Shown piece by piece: positions 7,375 through 15,516 of a stretch of DNA of 64,000 nt. How positions within the stretch are numbered: the first letter of the stretch is position 1; each line of letters starts with the position of its first letter. The notes below the pieces were generated by a model. It was given only the letters and a program-made list of their open reading frames with translations. It was not told the origin of the DNA and searched no databases. The translations under genes and the position numbers were made by a program. Source of the stretch: Bacillus paramycoides (GTDB lineage: Bacteria > Bacillota > Bacilli > Bacillales > Bacillaceae_G); contig NZ_MAOI01000065.1 of assembly GCF_001884235.1 (NCBI RefSeq), forward strand, positions 111,473 to 175,472. The letters are read 5' to 3'.

Positions 7375-7507
7375 TCATATTAATAACGCAATGCAAAAGC
7401 AAGGTGTTAAAGGACGTTCACAAGCAGTTGTTGAGCTTCTTCGTATGGGAGAGCTCGAACTATAATAGAAGAAGCCGACTTTTATAAAAAGAGTCGGTTA
7501 TTTTTCT
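7367..7507 (+). pseudogene. gerE: gerE 3' end, copy D, next to racE, with terminator
   Basis: Codons 7367-7465 encode VRNHINNAMQKQGVKGRSQ-AVVELLRMGELEL-stop, 32 residues of GerE. It starts ~20 bases further into gerE than copies A and B. It has the canonical position: gerE lies directly upstream of racE in Bacillus. The terminator is AGCCGACT at 7473-7480 with AGTCGGTT, then T-run. No start, and the N-terminal HTH half is absent. It differs from A/B at QKQG (they have QKLG). It may be the native 3' half left after interruption of gerE. Confidence 0.8.
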
Positions 7508-7673
7508 GTCTTGCAAATTATGAAAAAAAGGAGCAAAATAAAAAAGGTCCTGGTCTATACAGGTACAAATGAAAAATTTTATACAGGGGCATTTTAAGTT
7601 AGCGAACTTAAAGTGTGTAAAATATACTGATAAACATAAAATAAGATGATGAATGAGAAAACGGGTGATTAAG

Positions 7674-8477
7674 TTGAATAGAGCGATCGGTGTCATTGAT
7701 TCAGGAGTAGGTGGATTAACAGTAGCGAAGGAATTAATTCGTCAGTTACCTAAAGAACGTATTATATATTTAGGGGATACAGCGCGTTGCCCTTATGGTC
7801 CGCGTTCTCGTGAAGAAGTGCGTAAATTCACGTGGGAAATGACAGAACATTTGTTAGAACTAAACATCAAAATGTTAGTTATTGCATGTAATACAGCAAC
7901 TGCGGTTGTGTTAGAAGAAATGCAAAAACAATTACCAATTCCAGTAGTTGGAGTTATTCATCCTGGATCACGTACAGCTTTAAAAATGACAAATACGTAT
8001 CATGTTGGGATTATTGGAACGATTGGTACTGTGAAAAGTGGTGCATATGAAGAGGCGCTAAAGTCTATTAATAACCGTGTTATGGTAGAAAGTTTAGCGT
8101 GCCCGCCTTTCGTAGAACTTGTAGAGAGTGGGAATTTCGAAAGTGAAATGGCATATGAAGTTGTAAGAGAAACATTGCAACCGTTGAAAAGTACTGATAT
8201 TGATACCCTAATTTTAGGGTGTACACATTATCCTATTTTAGGTCCTGTTATTAAAAAGGTAATGGGAGATCAAGTACAATTAATTAGTTCGGGTGATGAA
8301 ACAGCACGTGAAGTAAGTACGATCCTATACCATAGTAAGATGCTAAATGAGGGAGAAGAACAAAGTGACCACCTCTTCTTAACAACTGGTAAAATAGGTT
8401 TGTTTAAAGAAATCGCTTCAAAATGGTTCGGTCAGCCGATTGAAAATGTGAAGCATATTAATTTAGAAACAGAATAA
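7674..8477 (+). CDS. racE: glutamate racemase
   Basis: Converts L- to D-glutamate for peptidoglycan (and for poly-gamma-glutamate in this group). All family landmarks are present: DSGVGG near the N-terminus, ACNTAT with the first catalytic Cys, and GCTHYP with the second. I chose the TTG at 7674 (267 residues) because GGTGAT 4 bases upstream matches the 16S end; ATG 7653 and GTG 7665 are in frame but less well placed. It sits at the conserved gerE-racE-gerM position. B. cereus-group strains carry two racemase genes; this matches the one next to gerM. Confidence 0.95.
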   Translation: MNRAIGVIDSGVGGLTVAKELIRQLPKERIIYLGDTARCPYGPRSREEVRKFTWEMTEHLLELNIKMLVIACNTATAVVLEEMQKQLPIPVVGVIHPGSRTALKMTNTYHVGIIGTIGTVKSGAYEEALKSINNRVMVESLACPPFVELVESGNFESEMAYEVVRETLQPLKSTDIDTLILGCTHYPILGPVIKKVMGDQVQLISSGDETAREVSTILYHSKMLNEGEEQSDHLFLTTGKIGLFKEIASKWFGQPIENVKHINLETE

Positions 8478-8494
8478 TAGTAGATTCATATAAG

Positions 8495-8524
8495 AGAACC
8501 CCTGAGAAATCAGGGGTTTTTTCT
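8495..8524 (+). terminator. terminator after racE
   Basis: Perfect stem AACCCCTGA/TCAGGGGTT with a GAAA loop and T-run. Confidence 0.9.
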
Positions 8525-8607
8525 GTATAAGTAGCCATAGCTTGTTCTAAAACATGAAACAGCTCGTATACATAATAGTACAAACTTAGATTTTAGGGGG
8601 GAATGGC

Positions 8608-9654
8608 ATGCCTAAATCCACTTTTAAATGGGTTGTTGGTGCTACTATGAGTGCAATTTTATTAACAGGGTGTGGCTTATTAAATCAGGAGAAAGCGAAA
8701 GAGCAAATTGATCCGCCGAAAAAAGTTACGTATACAGAAGGTGAAAAGAAAGAAACAGCTAAAAAAGATAAACAAGGGCAAACAGTAAATAGAGAGTTAT
8801 ACCTCGTTGATAAAAATGGGTATGTTGTACCGCAAACTATTGCAATGCCTACTCCGAAAGCGAATGAAGTTGTACAGCAAACGTTAGAATATCTTGTGAA
8901 AGATGGACCAGTCACAGATTTATTGCCGAATGGATTTCGAGCGGTTCTCCCAGCAAATACAACGATGACCCTAGATTTGAAGAAAGATGGGACAGCGGTA
9001 ATTGATTTCTCTAAAGAAATGAAAAACTATGCAAAAGAAGAAGAGCGTCAAATTGTTGAATCAGTAGCGTGGACTTTGACGCAATTTAAAGAGATAAAAC
9101 AAGTGCAGTTCCAAATAAATGGTGAGAAGTTAGCGAAGATGCCTGTAGCGGGTACGCCGCTTGGTGAAGGTGTGAGCCGTGCAAATGGAATTAACTTTGA
9201 TGATGAACAAGTAGCAGATGTAACGAATACAAAACCGGTTACACTTTATTTTATGGCGCAAAGTAATAAGAAACAATACTATGTACCAGTAACACGCCGC
9301 GTTGCAGATGGGAAAGAGAATGATTATTCGACAATTGTGAATGAGCTTGTAAAAGGTCCGATTCAAGGTTCGCTACTAAATGATTTTAATCCAGGGGTTA
9401 AGCTTATTACGAATCCAAAAGTAGAGAACGGAAATATTACATTAAACTTTAATGAAAATATATTTGCGAATCAAGACAAAAATATGATTTCAAATTACGT
9501 ACTGAAATCGTTAGTATTATCTTTAACGGAAAAACAAGGTGTAAAAAATGTTTCTATTGAAGTGAATGGTAAAGCGAATCTTATGGATGAGAAAGGTGAA
9601 AAATTAATAAAACCTGTTGATCGTCCACAAAACGTGAATACAGGTAGTTTTTAA
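8608..9654 (+). CDS. gerM: GerM, sporulation/germination lipoprotein
   Basis: 348 residues. Lipoprotein signal with lipobox LLTGC (Cys near residue 22), a charged linker to ~65, then two GerMN repeats. Each repeat has the LYLVDKNG/LYFMAQSN strand, the ..LVKDGPV/..LVKGPI helix and LTLNFNEN-like strands. Family knowledge: GerM is made in the mother cell and is needed for engulfment-stage assembly linked to the SpoIIIAH-SpoIIQ complex and for normal germination. AGGGGGG precedes the ATG. Flanked by terminators on both sides, so probably a single-gene unit. Confidence 0.95.
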   Translation: MPKSTFKWVVGATMSAILLTGCGLLNQEKAKEQIDPPKKVTYTEGEKKETAKKDKQGQTVNRELYLVDKNGYVVPQTIAMPTPKANEVVQQTLEYLVKDGPVTDLLPNGFRAVLPANTTMTLDLKKDGTAVIDFSKEMKNYAKEEERQIVESVAWTLTQFKEIKQVQFQINGEKLAKMPVAGTPLGEGVSRANGINFDDEQVADVTNTKPVTLYFMAQSNKKQYYVPVTRRVADGKENDYSTIVNELVKGPIQGSLLNDFNPGVKLITNPKVENGNITLNFNENIFANQDKNMISNYVLKSLVLSLTEKQGVKNVSIEVNGKANLMDEKGEKLIKPVDRPQNVNTGSF

Positions 9655-9682
9655 TCGTGAATAATTTGATATAATTATGTAA

Positions 9683-9719
9683 GAAAGGGGAATTGCTTTT
9701 TGAGTTCCCCTTCTTTTAT
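9683..9719 (+). terminator. terminator after gerM
   Basis: Stem GAAAGGGGAA/TTCCCCTTC with a U-rich tail. Confidence 0.8.
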
Positions 9720-9786
9720 TGTTATACATATCATACATTTAAATTTGGCTATACTAATGAGTAGTAGTTAAGAGGGGGTTATTTTT

Positions 9787-10524
9787 ATGCGAGTAGATGG
9801 TAGAGGGCAAGCGGAACTACGCCATATACATATTCATACAAATTATTTAAAACATCCAGAAGGATCGGTACTAATTGAAGTTGGGGATACAAAGGTAATT
9901 TGTTCAGCGACAATTGAAGAGCGTGTACCGCCATTTATGCGTGGAGAAGGAAAAGGATGGGTAACAGCAGAATACGCAATGATTCCACGTGCGACAGAGC
10001 AACGTACAATTCGAGAGTCAAGTAAAGGGAAAGTAACGGGTCGTACAATGGAAATCCAGCGTTTAATTGGACGAGCATTACGTGCGGTTGTTGATTTAGA
10101 AGCGCTTGGTGAAAGAACAGTGTGGATTGACTGTGATGTAATTCAAGCGGATGGCGGAACGAGAACAGCTTCTATTACAGGTGCTTATGTAGCAATGGTA
10201 TTAGCTTTTGAAAAATTATTGCAAGCAGAAAAAGTATCTAAAATCCCTGTGAAAGATTATTTAGCAGCAACGTCAGTAGGGATTGTTGAAGAGCAAGGTG
10301 TCGTTTTAGATTTAAACTATATAGAAGATTCTAAAGCAGACGTTGATATGAACGTAATTATGACTGGAAAAGGTCAGTTTGTTGAAGTACAAGGAACTGG
10401 AGAAGAAGCGACGTTTAGTAGAGCGGAATTAAATGAATTACTTGATGCTGCTGAACAAGGGATTTTCCAACTTGTTGAAAAGCAAAAAGAAGCGTTAGGT
10501 GACATCGTATCTCATATAGAGTAG
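9787..10524 (+). CDS. rph: ribonuclease PH
   Basis: 245 residues, full length. Phosphorolytic 3'-5' exoribonuclease that trims tRNA 3' ends. It opens with the diagnostic MRVDGR, followed by [16 protein letters not shown] and the RNase PH signature [19 protein letters not shown] with [13 protein letters not shown]. Start preceded by AGAGGGGG. First gene of a tight rph-rdgB-phosphodiesterase cluster (gaps of 11 and 13 bp), the usual Bacillus order, and upstream of two tRNA genes. Confidence 0.97.
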   Translation: MRVDGRGQAELRHIHIHTNYLKHPEGSVLIEVGDTKVICSATIEERVPPFMRGEGKGWVTAEYAMIPRATEQRTIRESSKGKVTGRTMEIQRLIGRALRAVVDLEALGERTVWIDCDVIQADGGTRTASITGAYVAMVLAFEKLLQAEKVSKIPVKDYLAATSVGIVEEQGVVLDLNYIEDSKADVDMNVIMTGKGQFVEVQGTGEEATFSRAELNELLDAAEQGIFQLVEKQKEALGDIVSHIE

Positions 10525-10535
10525 AGGTGGGAAAT

Positions 10536-11144
10536 ATGAAGCAAGTTGTTGTAGCGACAAAAAACGTGGGGAAAGTGCGTGAGTTTGCTGAGTTATTTGA
10601 GAGATTTGACTTAGAAGTGAAATCTTTACACGATTTTCCTCATATTGAAGAAGTCGAAGAAACTGGTGAAACATTTGAAGAAAACGCAATTTTAAAAGCG
10701 GATAGTCTTAGTAAACAATTGAATTCCATCGTAATTGCGGATGACTCTGGTCTTATTGTAGATGCTTTAAACGGGAAACCAGGTGTATATTCAGCTCGTT
10801 TTGCTGGAGAACCGAAAGATGATCAAGCGAATATCGATAAAGTTTTGCAAGAGTTAACTGACATCGTTTTAGAAAAACGTACTGCTCGTTTTTACTGTGC
10901 GTTAGCAGTTGCCTTCCCTGAAACGGATAAAGAGCCGGTTATTGTAAACGGAACGTGCGAAGGGAAGATTTTAGAACAGCGCCGCGGGGAAAATGGTTTC
11001 GGATACGATCCGATTTTTTATGTAGAAGAATATAAAAAAGCGATGGCTGAGCTAAGTTCAGATGAGAAAAACGCAATTAGTCACCGTGGGCGTGCTCTTC
11101 GTAAATTAGAAGAAAAAATCCCAGAATGGTTTTTAGAAGAGTAA
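10536..11144 (+). CDS. rdgB: XTP/dITP diphosphatase (RdgB/HAM1)
   Basis: 202 residues from the ATG at 10536, where AGAGGTGGG gives the right spacing; a TTG-type start 9 bases earlier is less likely. Hydrolyses non-canonical purine nucleoside triphosphates (ITP, XTP) to monophosphates, keeping them out of DNA and RNA. Motifs: [12 protein letters not shown] at the N-terminus, [20 protein letters not shown] and GFGYDPIFY. Co-transcribed with rph. Confidence 0.95.
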   Translation: MKQVVVATKNVGKVREFAELFERFDLEVKSLHDFPHIEEVEETGETFEENAILKADSLSKQLNSIVIADDSGLIVDALNGKPGVYSARFAGEPKDDQANIDKVLQELTDIVLEKRTARFYCALAVAFPETDKEPVIVNGTCEGKILEQRRGENGFGYDPIFYVEEYKKAMAELSSDEKNAISHRGRALRKLEEKIPEWFLEE

Positions 11145-11157
11145 GGGAGAGAGATTG

Positions 11158-11661
11158 ATGAAAGCTTTAATCGTAAGCGATAGTCATAGCTCTGTGAAGG
11201 AATTACAGCAGTTAAAAGAGAAATACGAAGGGAAAGTAGATGTCATGATTCATTGCGGTGATTCAGAGTTAACGCCTGCTCATGAAGAGCTGCAAGGTTT
11301 CGATGTTGTAAAAGGTAATTGTGATTATGCTAACTTTCAAGATGAAATTGTAACTGACGTAGAGGGCATTCGTTTCTTAGTTGTACATGGACATCGTCAT
11401 AATGTGAAAATGACATTACAAACATTAGCGTACCATGCAGAAGAAGTGAGAGCACAAGTTGCATGCTTCGGACATTCTCACGTATTAGGTGCGGAATTCA
11501 TTGATGGCGTTTTATTTATCAATCCAGGAAGTGTTTTATTACCACGTCAGCGTGTAGAAAAAACATTTGCTTTATTAGAAATGGATGAAAATCAAATGGA
11601 AGTTCGTTTTGAAACATTAGATGGACAACTAGTTGAACAAGCAGTTTTTAAAAGAGGATAA
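11158..11661 (+). CDS. YfcE/YsnB-type metallophosphoesterase
   Basis: 167 residues from ATG 11158. Calcineurin-like phosphoesterase with the dimetal motifs in order: DSH, HCGDSE, KGNCD, VVHGH and GHSH. The family includes phosphodiesterases of unknown physiological substrate; the B. subtilis equivalent YsnB occupies the same position after rdgB. The gene's last codons form the left arm of a hairpin that probably terminates the rph operon. Confidence 0.9.
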   Translation: MKALIVSDSHSSVKELQQLKEKYEGKVDVMIHCGDSELTPAHEELQGFDVVKGNCDYANFQDEIVTDVEGIRFLVVHGHRHNVKMTLQTLAYHAEEVRAQVACFGHSHVLGAEFIDGVLFINPGSVLLPRQRVEKTFALLEMDENQMEVRFETLDGQLVEQAVFKRG

Positions 11662-11682
11662 GAAAAATTATCCTCTTTTAAA
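11650..11682 (+). terminator. hairpin overlapping the end of the phosphoesterase gene
   Basis: AAAAGAGGATAA (includes the stop codon) pairs with TTATCCTCTTTT. The T-run is short, then A-rich. Confidence 0.6.
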
Positions 11683-11689
11683 AAAGGTG

Positions 11690-11718
11690 TTGACTTTATG
11701 TGTGGATATACATATAAT
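11690..11718 (+). promoter_or_regulatory. sigma-A type promoter for the tRNA pair
   Basis: TTGACT at 11690-11695, 17-base spacer, TATAAT at 11713-11718, about 50 bases before the first tRNA. Confidence 0.75.
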
Positions 11719-11770
11719 AAATATTGTCGATAGGACATCGGCGCTAAAAACAAACAATAAAATAACATAT

Positions 11771-11844
11771 GCGGGTGTAGTTTAGTGGTAAAACAAGAGC
11801 CTTCCAAGCTCTGGTCGAGAGTTCGATTCTCTTCACCCGCTCCA
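11771..11844 (+). tRNA. tRNA-Gly (TCC)
   Basis: Full cloverleaf: acceptor GCGGGTG/CACCCGC, D-arm with GGTAAAAC, anticodon loop CTTCCAA giving anticodon TCC (reads GGA), T-loop GTTCGATTC. The 3' CCA is encoded (TCCA at 11841-11844). Confidence 0.96.
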
Positions 11845-11845
11845 T

Positions 11846-11919
<74 letters not shown>

Positions 11920-11924
11920 CTAAG

Positions 11925-11960
11925 AAAACCTTGTTATCTTTTGATAACAAGGTTTTTTGT
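11925..11960 (+). terminator. terminator after the tRNA pair
   Basis: Perfect 14-bp stem AAAACCTTGTTATC/GATAACAAGGTTTT with TTTT loop and T-run. Confidence 0.92.
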
Positions 11961-12071
11961 TTGTCTTTTTTGAAATCTTACAATTCTGTAAGGTAAGTGT
12001 AAGGAAGTTCGATGGTAACAAATTACGAATCCTCTATAATGAAGATAACAACGATAAATGAGGAGGAAGAG

Positions 12072-12176
12072 ATGATGAAAGGATTAATCGTAACGGGTTT
12101 AACAGTAGCGTTTGGATTTGTAGCATATGAGAAATTAACGTATGTAATTGACGTTGTAAAACATTTAGTAGCTTAG
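12072..12176 (+). CDS. 34-residue hypothetical small protein
   Basis: ATG preceded by a near-perfect GAGGAGGAAG. Encodes a 34-residue peptide beginning MMKGLIVTGLTVAFGFVAY, a single hydrophobic helix followed by KLTYVIDVVKHLVA. It looks like a small membrane-associated protein. No family recognised; support is the ribosome site and coherent composition. Another small membrane protein follows 38 bp later. Confidence 0.55.
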   Translation: MMKGLIVTGLTVAFGFVAYEKLTYVIDVVKHLVA

Positions 12177-12214
12177 AAAAACTACCATGAGAGGGAAAGG
12201 GAATGAGTGAATGA

Positions 12215-12463
12215 ATGGAATGGTTATTCGGAATTATAGGTACTTGTAGTGTAGTTTTATTGTTCTTTGTCCCGAGTGGTATACTTAGTTCGACAACAAG
12301 TTTGTTCTTCTTAAGTTTGTTTGCTTGTACAATGCTTATTATTATGTTTTTAATGAAGCGAAGTAAACCAATCTTCTTTTTTAGCATGATTGTTATGGCA
12401 ATTATTGTTCTCCAAATTATTACCCTTGTTATATATCCCACAATTATAAAAGCTTTCCATTAA
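12215..12463 (+). CDS. small three-helix membrane protein, unknown function
   Basis: 82 residues, almost entirely hydrophobic: helices about 3-23, 27-47 and 53-75, with the basic turn KRSKP before the last. ATG at 12215 is preceded by purine-rich GAGAGGGAAAGGGAATG at a long distance, so the exact start is uncertain. Likely co-expressed with the 34-residue ORF upstream. No named family recognised. Confidence 0.6.
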   Translation: MEWLFGIIGTCSVVLLFFVPSGILSSTTSLFFLSLFACTMLIIMFLMKRSKPIFFFSMIVMAIIVLQIITLVIYPTIIKAFH

Positions 12464-12469
12464 TGATGA

Positions 12470-12500
12470 ATCCTCTGCGTCTGTTGCTGAGGGTTTTTGT
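12470..12500 (+). terminator. weak terminator
   Basis: CCTCtGC and GCtGAGG flank a 7-base loop, then GGTTTTTG. Confidence 0.45.
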
Positions 12501-12661
12501 TTATGAAAAAATGAATTTTATGTAACAGTTTGTTGATTTTTTGTTATAAAAATTAAATATTCCTATATTTCAAATAAACAGTTTTGGAATGTTGTGTTCT
12601 CATTACGCATTTGATATATTTACTGTGAAGATAATTAAAATCTAGAAAAAGAGGCGGACGT

Positions 12662-13660
12662 ATGGATAAAAAAGAAAATACGGTCGTATTGTTTCCGCAA
12701 CTATCAGAACGCTATATTGACGAAGGTTTTTTAGCGCTGAAAGAGCGAAAATTCGAAGATGCATTGCGCTGCTTTGAAATATTACGTCAGTATAATGCAG
12801 AAACGGAACAAACAGAATTAGCTTCAGTTATTTGTTTGCTAGAATTAAAACGTATGGAAGAAGCGAAAGAAAAATGTGAGCAGTTGCTTGAAACAGGAGC
12901 TGTATTATTTGGTGATATTCTTGAAACGTATGTAACTATTTTAGTTCAAACAAATGATTATGAAGGTGTTATCGAAACTGTTGAGGAAGTTTTGCAAACG
13001 AAAGATATAATTCCAGAGCAAAAGGAAAAACTAGCGCAGCTTGCTTTGTTTGCGCAAGGGATGCTGAATGATGGAGATATACCGCTAGTGGATTCGAATT
13101 TTGAATTGGGGGAATTTACCGATGAACTTTTTGGAGAAAACTTTGGTCAAAAATTAAGGGTAATTCAGAAGCTTTCGTTAAAAGATCTTGATCTTGCACT
13201 TCCTGCTTTAAAGAAATTTTTAATAGACGAAGATCAGCACCCGTATTTAAAAACTTCTATTTTGTATAAAATGGTAGAAAATCAAATAGAAGAAGAGATA
13301 GAAGTAGAGAAGTTTGGAAATACGATAAAGGTGATACCAGCATTTACAGGTCATAATGAGGAGCAATCCGATAAAATTATACATAAATTATCAAGCCGAT
13401 TAGAGCAAAGTTATCCAGATATATTTGATACAATGGTTACATACTGGAAAGAATTACAAATTAGCATTTTCCCATTCCCTCTATTAATGGATAAAGTAGA
13501 AATTTGGGCTGCCGTCATAGAGAGAATTGGAAGAAAGCGTTTCGGATTGGCTATTGATGAAGAAGAACTTATGACAGCATACAATATCGAGTTTGAGGAA
13601 TTTCATATTGCTTATCAATGGTTACTACGCGTTGAAAGAGAAGGGTATTTGCCCGTATAA
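12662..13660 (+). CDS. TPR-containing protein (YsoA-like)
   Basis: 332 residues, acidic. The first ~130 residues form helix pairs of tetratricopeptide type (YIDEGFLALKERKFEDALRC, LASVICLLELKRMEEAKEKC). The rest is a helical domain ending YQWLLRVEREGYLPV. TPR modules usually mediate protein binding; the partner is unknown. The position directly before tig matches B. subtilis ysoA. No signal or membrane segment. Ribosome site AGAGGCGG lies just before the ATG. Confidence 0.8.
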   Translation: MDKKENTVVLFPQLSERYIDEGFLALKERKFEDALRCFEILRQYNAETEQTELASVICLLELKRMEEAKEKCEQLLETGAVLFGDILETYVTILVQTNDYEGVIETVEEVLQTKDIIPEQKEKLAQLALFAQGMLNDGDIPLVDSNFELGEFTDELFGENFGQKLRVIQKLSLKDLDLALPALKKFLIDEDQHPYLKTSILYKMVENQIEEEIEVEKFGNTIKVIPAFTGHNEEQSDKIIHKLSSRLEQSYPDIFDTMVTYWKELQISIFPFPLLMDKVEIWAAVIERIGRKRFGLAIDEEELMTAYNIEFEEFHIAYQWLLRVEREGYLPV

Positions 13661-13684
13661 TTATGAAAAAGAATCGTTCAGTTA

Positions 13685-13712
13685 TTGAAACGAGCATATT
13701 CTATGTTATAAT
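13685..13712 (+). promoter_or_regulatory. sigma-A type promoter for tig
   Basis: TTGAAA 13685-13690, 16-base spacer, TATAAT 13707-13712. It implies a 5' leader of ~250 nt. Confidence 0.6.
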
Positions 13713-13719
13713 GTAAGGG

Positions 13720-13955
13720 TTGCAAAAGGCAGAAAACTGCCTGTTTGTAAGAGAAGAGGAGTATAATTCTCTTACTTAATATGTTTCATATTAGTCTCGA
13801 ACAAAATATACCGTAGTTGTCTTTTAGACAATTAGTAGATTGGAACATTATATCTGAAAGCTTTTGCTAGAGGATTATTTGTACATTTGTTATTTCAAAA
13901 AAGAGATAATAAAAATCTTAATCTATAGAGGTATGTGCATACATTATTATAGTTG
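13720..13955 (+). promoter_or_regulatory. long structured leader of tig
   Basis: The untranslated leader holds AGGCAG-AAAA-CTGCCT at about 13727-13742, GTAAGAGA/TCTCTTAC at about 13746-13774, and a TTGTC/GACAA pair near 13820. No known riboswitch signature is visible and no T-run follows the hairpins. It may influence mRNA stability or initiation. Confidence 0.4.
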
Positions 13956-13969
13956 GAGGGAAAGAATAA

Positions 13970-15253
13970 ATGTCTACAAAATGGGAAAAATTAGAAGGTA
14001 ACGTTGGCGTTTTAACAATCGAAGTTGATGCTAAAGAAGTAAACAACTCTATCGACGCTGCATTCAAAAAAGTAGTAAAAACAATTAATGTACCAGGTTT
14101 CCGTAAAGGAAAAATGCCTCGTCCATTATTCGAACAACGCTTTGGTATTGAATCTTTATACCAAGATGCTTTAGATATCATCTTACCAAAAGCATACGGT
14201 GAAGCAATCGATGAAGCTGGTATCTTCCCAGTTGCTCATCCTGAGATTGACATCGAGAAATTCGAAAAAGGCCAAAACTTAATTTTCACTGCAAAAGTTA
14301 CAGTAAAACCTGAAGTTAAATTAGGTGATTACAAAGGTTTAGCAGTAGAAAAAGTTGAAACAACTGTAACTGACGAAGATGTAGAGAACGAAGTAAAAGC
14401 TTTACAAGAGCGTCAAGCTGAACTAGTTGTTAAAGAAGAAGGAACTGTTGAAAACGGTGATACAGCTGTAATCGACTTCGAAGGTTTCGTTGATGGCGAA
14501 GCATTTGAAGGCGGAAAAGGCGAAAACTATTCTCTTGCAATCGGTTCTGGTACTTTCATCCCAGGTTTCGAAGAGCAAGTAATTGGTCTTAAATCTGGTG
14601 ATTCTAAAGAAGTTGAAGTATCATTCCCAGAAGAGTACCATGCTGCTGAATTAGCTGGTAAACCAGCAACATTCAAAGTAACAATTCACGAAATCAAAAC
14701 AAAAGAACTTCCTGAGTTAAACGACGAGTTCGCTAAAGAAGCTGACGAAGCGGTTGCAACTCTTGATGAATTAAAAGCAAAACTTCGCACAAACTTAGAA
14801 GAAGGCAAAAAGCACGAAGCTGAGCACAAAGTACGTGACGAAGTAGTAGAATTAGCTGCTGCTAACGCTGAAATCGACATTCCAGAAGCTATGATCGACA
14901 CAGAGTTAGATCGTATGGTTCGTGAATTCGAGCAACGTTTAAGCCAACAAGGTATGAACCTTGAGCTTTACTACCAATTCACAGGTACTGACGCTGACAA
15001 ATTAAAAGAGCAAATGAAAGAGGATGCACAAAAACGTGTAAGAATCAACCTTGTTCTTGAAGCTATCATTGAAGCTGAAAACATCGAAGTTACTGAAGAA
15101 GAAGTAACTGCAGAAGTTGAAAAAATGGCTGAAATGTACGGTATGCCAGTAGACGCTATCAAGCAAGCTCTTGGAAGCGTAGACGCTTTATCTGAAGATC
15201 TTAAAGTGCGTAAAGCTGTAGACTTCTTAGTAGACAACAGCAAAGCTGCATAA
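13970..15253 (+). CDS. tig: trigger factor
   Basis: 427 residues, full length. Ribosome-bound chaperone for nascent chains. The N-terminal ribosome-docking domain carries the signature GFRKGKMPR near residues 43-51. The FKBP-type prolyl isomerase domain covers about 155-245 ([30 protein letters not shown]). The helical C-terminal chaperone arms follow. Codon use is strongly biased to preferred codons, as in other abundant proteins. Good ribosome site GGAGGG. Preceded by its own promoter and a long leader, followed by a strong terminator. Confidence 0.98.
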   Translation: MSTKWEKLEGNVGVLTIEVDAKEVNNSIDAAFKKVVKTINVPGFRKGKMPRPLFEQRFGIESLYQDALDIILPKAYGEAIDEAGIFPVAHPEIDIEKFEKGQNLIFTAKVTVKPEVKLGDYKGLAVEKVETTVTDEDVENEVKALQERQAELVVKEEGTVENGDTAVIDFEGFVDGEAFEGGKGENYSLAIGSGTFIPGFEEQVIGLKSGDSKEVEVSFPEEYHAAELAGKPATFKVTIHEIKTKELPELNDEFAKEADEAVATLDELKAKLRTNLEEGKKHEAEHKVRDEVVELAAANAEIDIPEAMIDTELDRMVREFEQRLSQQGMNLELYYQFTGTDADKLKEQMKEDAQKRVRINLVLEAIIEAENIEVTEEEVTAEVEKMAEMYGMPVDAIKQALGSVDALSEDLKVRKAVDFLVDNSKAA

Positions 15254-15257
15254 TAAA

Positions 15258-15292
15258 ATAACAAGGCGCGATTTTAATCGTGCCTTGTTTTA
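15258..15292 (+). terminator. terminator after tig
   Basis: AACAAGGCGCGATT/AATCGTGCCTTGTT stem (one G-U), then TTTATA. Confidence 0.88.
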
Positions 15293-15516
15293 TAAATATA
15301 GAAATATATTTATAAAACTTTTCGATGAAGAAGGAAAAGTTCCTTTATAAGTCGAATATACATATTTCAAAAGTTTCAAAAAATTTTATCTGTACATAAC
15401 TAGTCATATTATTTGTATTTCTCGCCGCGTAGTGACATAATATGTATTTACATACGATACATTTATCGTGTACATACGAAGGCAAGAGGTTAGCACTTTG
15501 TAAGGGGTGTGAAAAT

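Noticed and set aside
13727-13774. Known riboswitch or T-box in the tig leader
   Set aside because: No T-box GGTGGTACCGCG-like motif, no terminator T-run and no riboswitch consensus that I recognise.
15442-15516. N-terminal extension of ClpX
   Set aside because: No ribosome site, and the zinc domain of ClpX starts at MFKFNDEKG from the ATG at 15517.
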